The notes beneath the pieces were generated by a model, which had not been told where the DNA came from, ran no database searches, and was given only the letters and a program-made list of their open reading frames with translations. A program made the translations under genes and the position numbers. A stretch of 64,000 bases of DNA from Actinoplanes sp. NBRC 103695 (GTDB taxonomy: Bacteria > Actinomycetota > Actinomycetes > Mycobacteriales > Micromonosporaceae), in the NCBI RefSeq assembly GCF_030269485.1, contig NZ_BSTL01000014.1:236194-300193 (forward strand), in the 5' to 3' direction. Shown piece after piece: positions 16,707 through 23,608 of the stretch; within the stretch, counting starts at the first letter, position 1, and every line of letters begins with the position of its first letter.

Positions 16707-17789
16707 TCAGCCCGGCAGGAAACTCGATCGTTCACGATCCGTCGCGGCGGCGGCGATCTCAGCGGGCCGGGCGGGCTCGACTGGCGCGGCGGGCGCGACT
16801 GGCGCGGCCGATGCGGCGGGCGCGGCCGATGCGGCGGGCGCGGCCGATGCGGCGGGCGCGGCCGATGCGGCCGGCCCGGCTGGTGCGGCCGGCCCGGCTG
16901 GTGCGGCCGGCCCGGCTGGTGCGGCCGACCCGGCTGGTGCGGCTGGTGCGGCGGGGTGGCGGTTGCCGGTGCGCTCGGCGCCGATGCCCGCGAGCACGAC
17001 GAACGCGATGCCCCCGACCGCGACTGCCGACGGGCTCTGCCCGAGCACGACCAGGCCGATGACCAGCGCGATCGCCGGCTCCAGCGCCATCAAGGTGCCG
17101 AACGCGGCCGTGGTGAGGCGGCGCAGCGCCAGCAGCTCGAGGCTGAACGGGATCACCGGCAGCAGCAGCGCCAGGGCCAGACCGACGAGCACGAGCTGCG
17201 GCGTCATGTGGCCGATCACCGACGGGCCGGCGACCAGCGTCGCCACGATGCCGGCGACCGGCATCGACACGGCCAGGCCGGTGAAGCCCGGCATCGCGTC
17301 GCCGACGCGCTGGGTCAGGACGATGTACGCCGCCCAGCACACCGCCGCGGCCAGGGCGAACGCCACCCCGAGCGGGTCGGCGCCGCCGTTCCACGGCTCG
17401 GTCAGCATCAGCACCCCGGCGGCGGCCGGCAGCGCCCACAGCCGGGCCCGGCCGGAGCCACGCACCACGGCGACGCCGAGCGGGCCGAGGAACTCCAGCG
17501 CGCTCGCCGTACCCAGCGGCAGCCGGGCCACGGCGGCCATGAAGAGCATCGTGATGCCCGCGGTGACCACCCCGAGCGCCACGCCGTTGAGCAGCACCCG
17601 CCGCGGGATCGAGCGCAGCCTCGGGCGGACCAGCAGCGGCAGCAGCAGGCCGGCCCAGGCGAGCCGCAGCCAGGCGGCCCCCTCCGCGCCGATCTGGTCG
17701 ATCAGTCCGACGGACGCGGCGATGCCGAGCTGCACCAGCGTCATCGACGCGAGTGCCAGCATGGTGCCGCTGCGGGCGTTGTTCTTCAT
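16707..17789 (-). CDS. EamA/DMT-family exporter with Ala/Pro repeat tail
   Basis: This 360-residue protein carries the ten-helix DMT fold of the RhtA-like threonine/homoserine exporters. Each EamA half is recognisable, for example ALEFLGPLGVAVVRGSGRAR and AFGTLMALEPAIALVIGLVV. After the last helix, near residue 285, an extra ~70-residue tail of AAPAGP and AAPASA-type hexapeptides follows, encoded by tandem 18-base repeats; normal members stop before this. The gene diverges from the LysR regulator at 17872, which probably controls it. The ATG at 17789 lies within a TTCATGAA palindrome. Confidence 0.88.
   Translation of the reverse strand: MKNNARSGTMLALASMTLVQLGIAASVGLIDQIGAEGAAWLRLAWAGLLLPLLVRPRLRSIPRRVLLNGVALGVVTAGITMLFMAAVARLPLGTASALEFLGPLGVAVVRGSGRARLWALPAAAGVLMLTEPWNGGADPLGVAFALAAAVCWAAYIVLTQRVGDAMPGFTGLAVSMPVAGIVATLVAGPSVIGHMTPQLVLVGLALALLLPVIPFSLELLALRRLTTAAFGTLMALEPAIALVIGLVVLGQSPSAVAVGGIAFVVLAGIGAERTGNRHPAAPAAPAGSAAPAGPAAPAGPAAPAGPAASAAPAASAAPAASAAPAASAAPVAPAAPVEPARPAEIAAAATDRERSSFLPG
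16801..16944 (-). repeat. Tandem 18-bp repeats in exporter tail
   Basis: Eight head-to-tail 18-base units. Units 1-4 are GGCGCGGCCGATGCGGCG (the fourth with one change). Units 5-8 are GGCCCGGCTGGTGCGGCC variants. They encode Ala/Ser/Gly/Pro hexapeptides in frame. The near-identity of units within each sub-block points to recent expansion by slippage. Confidence 0.9.
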
Positions 17790-17814
17790 GAACCCAGTTC
17801 ACCCAACCCGATCG

Positions 17815-17861
17815 TTCACGTCCACGTGAAGATCGTGGACAATCCGTTCAGCAATCGTGAA
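17815..17861. promoter_or_regulatory. Likely LysR operator region between exporter and regulator
   Basis: The 82-base divergent region holds a perfect dyad, TTCACGT-CC-ACGTGAA at 17815-17830, flanked on both sides by GATCG. A second imperfect LysR-type box, TTCA-N7-TGAA, lies at 17847-17861. The T-N11/13-A spacing is that of LysR-family boxes, and both genes on either side make sense as targets. Confidence 0.5.
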
Positions 17862-17871
17862 CAATGACGGC

Positions 17872-18747
17872 GTGGACACGCGCCGCCTGCGGATTCTGCT
17901 CGAACTGTCCCGACGAGGGTCGATGCGTGCCGTCGCCGACGAGATGGACATCACCACCTCCACCGTGTCGCAGCAGATCGCCGCGCTGGCCGGCGAGGTC
18001 GGCGCGACGCTCATCGAGCCGGTCGGCCGCAACGTCCGGCTCACCCCGGCGGGCCGTCGGCTGGCCGATCACAGCGTCGCCATCCTCGCCGCCGTCGACG
18101 CCGCCCGCCTCGACCTCGACCCGGGCGCCGAGCCGGCCGGGACGGTCCGGGTCTCCGGCTTCGCCACGGCCATCCGCCGCGCGCTGCTGCCGCTGATCGC
18201 CGATCTTCACCAGACCCATCCCCGGGTACGGGTCTCCGTCCTCGAACACGAGCCCGTGGAACAGTTCGCCCTGCTCGCCGCCGACGACATCGACCTGGCG
18301 CTGATGTACGACTTCACTCTCGCCCCGGCCACCTTCGACGCCTCGCTGGTCGCCCACCCGATGTTCACGGTGCCGTGGTCGCTGGGCGTGCCGGCCGACA
18401 CCCCGGACGGCGCCGACCTGACCGGCCGCGACTGGATCGTCAACTCCCGCAACCCCAGCGAGCAGGACGTGGTGCGGATGATCGGCGCGGTGGCCGGATT
18501 CACGCCGCGGTTCGTGCATCAGGCCGACAGCCTCGCCCTGCTGCAGGACCTGATCGTCGCCGGGCTGGGCGTCGGCCTGCTGCCCGCCGACCGGCCGCCG
18601 CAGGCCGGGGTACGGCTGGTGCGGCTCAACGGTCCCGAGGTGCTGTTGCGGGCATGGGCGGTGGCTCGGCGGGGACGGGAGGCGTGGCCACCGCTGGCGC
18701 TGCTGCTGAGTCGTCTCGGACGAGGCGATCCCTCCGCCGCTTCTTGA
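17872..18747 (+). CDS. LysR-family transcriptional regulator
   Basis: A 291-residue regulator. The winged HTH comes first: VDTRRLRILLELSRRGSMRA, then MDITTSTVSQQIAALAGEVG. A type 2 periplasmic-binding-like effector domain follows from about residue 90. GTG 17872 gives the canonical family start; GTG 17857 lies five codons upstream but overlaps the second putative operator box. It is divergent from the EamA exporter and probably senses the exported amino acid or a related metabolite. Confidence 0.88.
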   Translation: MDTRRLRILLELSRRGSMRAVADEMDITTSTVSQQIAALAGEVGATLIEPVGRNVRLTPAGRRLADHSVAILAAVDAARLDLDPGAEPAGTVRVSGFATAIRRALLPLIADLHQTHPRVRVSVLEHEPVEQFALLAADDIDLALMYDFTLAPATFDASLVAHPMFTVPWSLGVPADTPDGADLTGRDWIVNSRNPSEQDVVRMIGAVAGFTPRFVHQADSLALLQDLIVAGLGVGLLPADRPPQAGVRLVRLNGPEVLLRAWAVARRGREAWPPLALLLSRLGRGDPSAAS

Positions 18748-18764
18748 CGACCTCGCCGATCGTC

Positions 18765-19424
18765 TCAGGGGTAAAGCCCGGCGCGGAAGGTGAACGAGAC
18801 CAGCTGGGCGCGGTCACGGGCGCCGACCTTCGTCATGGCCCGTACCGCGTGCGTCTTGACCGTGAACGGTGACACGACCATCTGGGCCGCGATCTCGTCA
18901 TTGCTGAGGCCGCCGGCCACGAGGACGATCACGTCCCGTTCCCGGGGTGTCAGGGCGTCGAAGCGGCGCAGCAGTTCCTTGTCGATCGCCGGGGGCGGGC
19001 TGTCGGTCATGTGGCCGATGAGGGCGGCTGTCGCGGCGGCGGACAGCGCGCCGCCACCGCCGACGACCTCGGTGATTCCGGCGACGAGTTCGGCCGGACT
19101 CACGATCTTGCTCAGGAAACCGTTGGCGCCCGCACGCAGGGCGGCGAGGACGATGTCGTCCTGGTCGAACGTGGTCAGCACGATCACCCGCAGCTTCTCG
19201 GCGGGGTGTTCCTGGCGGATCCGGCGGGTGGCTTCGACACCGTCGATGCCCGGCATGCGGATGTCCATCAGCACCAGGTCGACGGGATGATCACGCAGGA
19301 ACGGGAGGACCTGGAGGCCGTCGGAGAGATCGGCCACCACCACCAGGCCGGGGTCGAGCTGGAGCATCGCCCGGATGCCGGCCCGGATGTCGTCCTGGTC
19401 GTCGACGATCAGAATCCGGGTCAT
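18765..19424 (-). CDS. NarL/LuxR-family response regulator
   Basis: A 219-residue regulator. The receiver domain has the acidic pair DD at 8-9, phospho-acceptor Asp54 in DLVLMDIRMPG and a conserved Lys in FLSKIV. The C-terminal LuxR HTH is LTPRERDVIVLVAGGLSNDE through VSPFTVKTHAVRAM. It overlaps the kinase upstream by one base (TGATG), so the pair is co-translated. Targets are not evident; a likely one is the gene set nearby. Confidence 0.93.
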   Translation of the reverse strand: MTRILIVDDQDDIRAGIRAMLQLDPGLVVVADLSDGLQVLPFLRDHPVDLVLMDIRMPGIDGVEATRRIRQEHPAEKLRVIVLTTFDQDDIVLAALRAGANGFLSKIVSPAELVAGITEVVGGGGALSAAATAALIGHMTDSPPPAIDKELLRRFDALTPRERDVIVLVAGGLSNDEIAAQMVVSPFTVKTHAVRAMTKVGARDRAQLVSFTFRAGLYP

Positions 19425-20611
19425 CAGGCGACGTCTCCGCGCAGGCTGAACTCCGCGCTGACCCGGAACCGCCCGCCGTCGCTGCCGATGGTCAGCCTGC
19501 CGTGGGAGGCCTCGACGCGTTCGCGCATCCCGACGAGTCCGAGCCCGCTGCCGCGGGATGCCGCACCGATGCTGTTCTCCACGGTGACGTGGATCCTGCT
19601 GTCGTGTTCGCGCACGTCCACCGTTGTCGTTCCCTCTCCGTGCCGGTAGGCATTCGTCAGTGCTTCCTGCACGACCCGGTAGACCGTCACCCCGACGCCG
19701 GGCTCCACGAAACCGGCGGGCAGGTCGATGGAGGGCCGGACGTCGAGACCGATGCTCTCGAACGAGGCGATGAGCCCGGGCAGACCGCTGAGGGCCGGGG
19801 CCGGCCGGAGCGCCTCGTCGTCGGAACTGTCGTCTCCGCGCCGCAGCAGCGCGAGGATCCGCTGTGACTCGAGGACGACGGTACGGGCGCAGGATCTCGC
19901 CGCGACGAGGGCCCGCCGGGACGACGGGGCGTCGTCGGGCAGCCCGATCTCGGCCGCACCGAGATGCATGCTCAGCATGGCGACCTGGTGGCCGATGACG
20001 TCGTGCAGGTCCCGCGCGATGCGCAGACGTTCTTCGGTCACCCGCCGGGTGGCTTCGATCTCACGGGTGGCGATGGCGTTCTCGGCCCGTTCCTCCAAGG
20101 CCCACCAGTGGTCCCGGTGCAGGCTCAGGGCGACCCCGGTCGCCCCGCCCGCGATGGCCGAGAACAGGGCGGCGGCCCCGACGATCATGCCGCCGCGGAA
20201 GCCTCCGAAGGTGATGAGCGTGCCCAGGAAGAACACCGCCACGACGACGGTGGCGACCACCGGCTGTCTGCCCCGGAAGGTGACCGAGAACAACACGAAC
20301 ACGGCCATCATCCACACCGACAGCGGGTCCTGCCCCACGGCGGTGACGGCGAAGGACGCGGCGCTCGTCACGACCAGTCCCGCCCACGGCCTCCACCACG
20401 AGAGGGCGATGCCGCCACCGGCGAGCAGGACGGACAGGGCGGTCGGCCACCCCGATCCCCCCACGATCACGGCCACGATCTGACCGGTGAGGACCAGCCC
20501 GGCCGCGGAGTAGGCGACCTGGTGCACCACCTCGGGGCGGCGGATCCACAGGGGCGCCGCGAGCCCGTCGTGATGGTTCCGCACCGTGACCATGACCTGA
20601 TCATCGGTCAT
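19424..20611 (-). CDS. Two-component sensor histidine kinase (HisKA_3 type)
   Basis: This 395-residue kinase has about five N-terminal membrane helices (36-53, 57-72, 76-92, 98-112 and 118-160 as two). A coiled linker follows, then the HisKA_3 box IARDLHDVIGHQ with His203, and an ATPase domain with GSGLGLVGMRERVEA. There is no extracellular sensory domain, so it probably senses through its membrane part. ATG 20611 is chosen; an ATG seven codons upstream is possible. It is encoded directly upstream of its partner regulator. Confidence 0.92.
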   Translation of the reverse strand: MTDDQVMVTVRNHHDGLAAPLWIRRPEVVHQVAYSAAGLVLTGQIVAVIVGGSGWPTALSVLLAGGGIALSWWRPWAGLVVTSAASFAVTAVGQDPLSVWMMAVFVLFSVTFRGRQPVVATVVVAVFFLGTLITFGGFRGGMIVGAAALFSAIAGGATGVALSLHRDHWWALEERAENAIATREIEATRRVTEERLRIARDLHDVIGHQVAMLSMHLGAAEIGLPDDAPSSRRALVAARSCARTVVLESQRILALLRRGDDSSDDEALRPAPALSGLPGLIASFESIGLDVRPSIDLPAGFVEPGVGVTVYRVVQEALTNAYRHGEGTTTVDVREHDSRIHVTVENSIGAASRGSGLGLVGMRERVEASHGRLTIGSDGGRFRVSAEFSLRGDVA

Positions 20612-20678
20612 CCGGTCGGCGGCCGTGTACATCGAATGATGTAGACCGGATCACCTCGAGCGCCGCGGATGGCGAAAC

Positions 20679-20694
20679 TACTTCGTTCGAAGTA
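20679..20694. promoter_or_regulatory. Perfect palindrome, candidate operator
   Basis: TACTTCG-TT-CGAAGTA is a perfect 7+7 inverted repeat in the divergent region upstream of the hydrolase remnant. Its size fits a TetR- or MarR-type operator. No such regulator is encoded beside it, so the site may be a leftover of a lost regulator-hydrolase pair. Confidence 0.4.
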
Positions 20695-20758
20695 CGTGCC
20701 CCCGCCCGGGCAGATCCAGACTTCCTCCCGCGACCTCGTTCTCTCCGTGGAGGAAAAC

Positions 20759-20929
20759 ATGTTTCGTCCGTCGTCCCGCGACCGGGCTCTCGCCCCTGAC
20801 CTGGAGCGCTTCATGGCCGAACGGGCCGGTGCGCACATCGTTGAGGTGAACTCCTCGCACGCCGCGATGGTCAGCCATCCGGACGCCGTCACCCGCCTGA
20901 TCGAGCGGGCCGATCGGGGAACCCCGTGA
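20759..20929 (+). pseudogene. C-terminal remnant of an alpha/beta hydrolase
   Basis: The 56-residue frame ends with FMAERAGAHIVEVNSSHAAM followed by VSHPDAVTRLI. This matches the C-terminal end of actinobacterial alpha/beta hydrolases, including the catalytic-His segment SSHAAMVSHPD. The nucleophile and oxyanion parts are absent. Unexpectedly, GGAGG stands five bases before the ATG at 20759, so the fragment can probably be translated. Its stop overlaps the GTG of the DUF308-like gene. It is either a decaying gene whose tail acts as a coupling leader, or a small protein in its own right. Confidence 0.65.
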
Positions 20930-21474
20930 CCCCCGCCGCAGCAACCCGGACGTCGGGTGCCGCACCCGCGCTGCGCCGGCTCTATTTCGTACGCTTCGGC
21001 TTCGCTGTCGTCTGGGCCGGCTTGCTGGCCCTGACCGGTTCCGACCTGAGTGTTGCCGCAGGTGTGCTGCTGGTGCTCTATCCGCTGTTCGACGTGGGTG
21101 CGGCGGTCGTGGACGCCCGGTCGTCGCGGACCCGGGAGCTGGTGCTGAACATGGTGTTGAGTGCGCTGGCGGCGGTCGGGCTGGCTGTCGCGGCAGCGTC
21201 GGGCATTCCGGCGGTGTTACGGGTGTGGGGTGCGTGGGCTGTGCTGGCCGGGGCGGTGCAACTGGTGGTTGCCCTGCGACGCCGCCGGCTCGGCGGGCAG
21301 TGGCCGATGATCCTCAGCGGCGGCATCTCGGTCCTGGCCGGCGCATCCTTCATCGCCTCGGCCGGCCGGGACGACGCGTCGCTGACCAACCTCGCGGGAT
21401 ACGCGGTCCTCGGTGGGGTGTTCTTCCTGATCTCGGCAATCCGTCTCGGACCGGCCGCGGGCGGTCACGAATAG
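20926..21474 (+). CDS. DUF308-like membrane protein
   Basis: A 182-residue protein of about six hydrophobic helices arranged as in the DUF308/HdeD-like family (FVRFGFAVVWAGLLALTGSD, MILSGGISVLAGASFI, LGGVFFLISAIRLG). Functions in the family are poorly known; some respond to acid stress. The GTG start at 20926 sits in the stop of the hydrolase remnant (GTGA). Confidence 0.75.
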   Translation: MTPAAATRTSGAAPALRRLYFVRFGFAVVWAGLLALTGSDLSVAAGVLLVLYPLFDVGAAVVDARSSRTRELVLNMVLSALAAVGLAVAAASGIPAVLRVWGAWAVLAGAVQLVVALRRRRLGGQWPMILSGGISVLAGASFIASAGRDDASLTNLAGYAVLGGVFFLISAIRLGPAAGGHE

Positions 21475-21567
21475 CACGGTCGCCGACGCCGCCCGGGCCC
21501 TCCGAGCCTCCCTCCGACACGGCAAAGCGCAAGCCACAACCCGCCGACCCCCACCCATCGGCGAAGG

Positions 21568-22614
21568 CTAGCCACCGGATAGATCACGAAGTGCCGTTGG
21601 AGTACCAGGCAACGCCGCGTCCGGGCGAGGCGACGCCTCCTCCGGGCGGTGTCCTGACGCCGCGTCGGGGCTAGGCGCCGCCCCCGGGCTAGGCGCCGCC
21701 GCCCCCGGGCTAGGCGCCGCCGCCCCCGGGCTAGGCGGCGCCGCCGCGTCGCGGCGGCGGGACACCGCCACCCCTGCCAGGCACAGGGCGCCGCCGGCCA
21801 GCGTGAGCCAGCCCGGCACCTCGTCCAGGAACAGCCAGGACATGAACACGACCAGAGCCGGCACGACGTACGTGGTCGCGCCGAGCTTGCCCGCGGTGGT
21901 GCGTGCCAGCGCGTACGCCCAGGTGGTGAACGCGATCGCGGTCGGGCCGACGCCCAGGTAGAGCATGTTCAGCGTGGCGGACACCGGCGCGTCGGCCACC
22001 TCGGTGATCAGCAGCCCGGCGAACGGCAGCAACGCGACGGTGGCGACCAATGTGGAGTAGGTGGTGATCTGCAGGGCGCTGCCGTGCCGCAGGGCCGGCT
22101 TCTGTGCCACCACCCCGATCGCGTAGGTGATCGCCGCCAGCAGGCACAGCAGCACCCCGAGCAGCGAGGAACTCCCGCCGCCGGACATCGACAGCCCGAC
22201 CACCACCGTGCCGGCGAACGACACACCCATGCCGATCCACAGCGACCGGGGCGTCGCCTCGCGCAGCAGCCGGGTGCTGAGCACCGCGATCAGGATCGGG
22301 CCCAGGTTGACCACCAGCGCGGCGGTGCCCGCGTCGACCAGGCGCTCGCCCCAGTTCAGGAACACCATGTAGCCGCCGAACCAGAGCAGCCCCGAGATGA
22401 GGATGCCCGGCCAGGCCCCGCGCGCCGGCCAGCCGACCCGTCTGACGAGCGCGAACACGCTCAGCAGCAACGCCGCGGTGCCCAACCGGCCCAGCGCCAG
22501 CGCGCCCGGTGAGTAGGCGCTGCCGGCGCTGCGGATGGAGACGAACGCGGAGGCCCAGAAGAGGACGGTCACCGCGGCGGCGGCCAGGGCCGCCGCCCGT
22601 TGTCGATCAGACAT
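21568..22614 (-). CDS. EamA/DMT-family transporter with repeat-encoded tail
   Basis: This 348-residue protein has a full ten-helix DMT core (VTVLFWASAFVSIRSAGSAY; SGLLWFGGYMVFLNWGERLV; VVPALVVFMSWLFLDEVPGW) ending near residue 290. A ~60-residue Ser/Pro/Gly/Ala tail follows, encoded by 21-base repeats. Substrates of this family are metabolites or amino acids; this one cannot be named. It is a different lineage from the exporter at 16707, but shows the same habit of a repeat-built cytoplasmic tail. It terminates at TAG. Confidence 0.88.
   Translation of the reverse strand: MSDRQRAAALAAAAVTVLFWASAFVSIRSAGSAYSPGALALGRLGTAALLLSVFALVRRVGWPARGAWPGILISGLLWFGGYMVFLNWGERLVDAGTAALVVNLGPILIAVLSTRLLREATPRSLWIGMGVSFAGTVVVGLSMSGGGSSSLLGVLLCLLAAITYAIGVVAQKPALRHGSALQITTYSTLVATVALLPFAGLLITEVADAPVSATLNMLYLGVGPTAIAFTTWAYALARTTAGKLGATTYVVPALVVFMSWLFLDEVPGWLTLAGGALCLAGVAVSRRRDAAAPPSPGAAAPSPGAAAPSPGAAPSPDAASGHRPEEASPRPDAALPGTPTALRDLSGG
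21669..21735 (-). repeat. CTAG-containing 18-21 bp tandem repeats
   Basis: Units of CTAGGCGCCGCCGCCCCCGGG (21 bases; the first is 18) start at 21669, 21687, 21708 and, in altered form, 21729. They encode SPGAAAP in the transporter tail. CTAG is normally scarce in high-GC actinomycete DNA, so four copies within 64 bases stand out. Confidence 0.85.
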
Positions 22615-22688
22615 GCGTCGAATCTAGGAGCCGGACCCGTCCATCTCCGAGCGATTTTCGGACATCCAACTCGAAGATCCCGCCAACC

Positions 22689-23510
22689 TCAGGAACGGCC
22701 CTTGAGCGTACGGGCGAGAGCGTTGAAGCCGTCGACGTCGCCGTCGGCGAGCAGCTGCGCCTGCCGCGGCCAGGTGCCCGCGGTGGACGGGCGGCGCATC
22801 TTGGCGGCGGCCATCGCGGATCGCAGGGTGGCGTCGTCGGCGACCGCGAGGTCGGCGTAGGTGGTGATGCCGGCGGCGTTCAGGGCGGCGGCCATCTTGG
22901 GGCCGATGCCCTCGAGGCGCTTGAGGTCGTCGACCGGGCCGACCCGCTGGGCGGGCACCGCGACAACCGGCTCCTCGACCACCGGCGCGGCGATCTCGGG
23001 CTCGGCGACAACCGGCTCGGCGGCGACGGGCTCGGCGACCGGCTCAGGCTCAGCGATGGGCTCAGCAACGGGCTCGGGCTCAGCGACCGGCTCGCGCTCG
23101 GCAACGGGCTCGCGCTCGGCAACGGGCTCGGGCTCAGCAACGGGCTCGCGCTCGGCAACGGGCTCGGGCTCGGCAACGGGCTCGGGCTCAGCAACGGGCT
23201 CGGGCTCAGCAACGGGCGCGGGCTCTCCGGCGGCGAGCGGCTCGGAGGCCGGCTCCGGGTCCTCGGCGAGGTGCGGCTTCGGCGACGACTCGACGACCGG
23301 CTCGGTCACCGCGACCGCCACCGGCGAGACCGCGTCGTCCGCCGCGGGCGTGGCCGGCTCGGTCACCACGGGCGAAGGAACGGGCGCGGGTGAGGCGGGT
23401 TCGGGCGTTGGCGTGACAGGTGCCGAGGCACTCGCGCCACGCCTCCCCCAGACCAGCCACCCGACGAGGAGGCCGATCAGAAACGCAAGGATGGAGTAGA
23501 CGAACGACAC
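22689..23510 (-). CDS. Membrane-anchored helix-hairpin-helix protein with EPVAEP repeats
   Basis: The 273-residue protein starts VSFVYSILAFLIGLLVGWLV, a membrane anchor. A long acidic Pro/Glu/Val/Ala repeat region (about 85-190) follows. The C-terminal helix-hairpin-helix domain reads DDLKRLEGIGPKMAAALNAA, GITTYADLA, as in ribosomal L21-associated/DUF4332-type modules that bind nucleic acid. GGAGG five bases before GTG 23510 decides the start. The repeat region looks like a spacer that holds the domain away from the membrane. The target is unknown. Confidence 0.8.
   Translation of the reverse strand: MSFVYSILAFLIGLLVGWLVWGRRGASASAPVTPTPEPASPAPVPSPVVTEPATPAADDAVSPVAVAVTEPVVESSPKPHLAEDPEPASEPLAAGEPAPVAEPEPVAEPEPVAEPEPVAEREPVAEPEPVAEREPVAEREPVAEPEPVAEPIAEPEPVAEPVAAEPVVAEPEIAAPVVEEPVVAVPAQRVGPVDDLKRLEGIGPKMAAALNAAGITTYADLAVADDATLRSAMAAAKMRRPSTAGTWPRQAQLLADGDVDGFNALARTLKGRS
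23040..23216 (-). repeat. Degenerate 18-bp tandem repeats (EPVAEP)
   Basis: Repeated GGCTCGGGCTCAGCAACG-type units encode EPVAEP/EPVAER hexapeptides. Around ten units are present, with substitutions between Pro and Arg codons. The boundary is approximate. Confidence 0.8.
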
Positions 23511-23608
23511 GGGGACCTCCGGGCCGACCAAGGGGGTGGGAAAAGACCGGGGAAGGATCGCACACGTCGATACCCGCAGTCACATTCCGTCCCGCGTGTC
23601 GGGCGACA

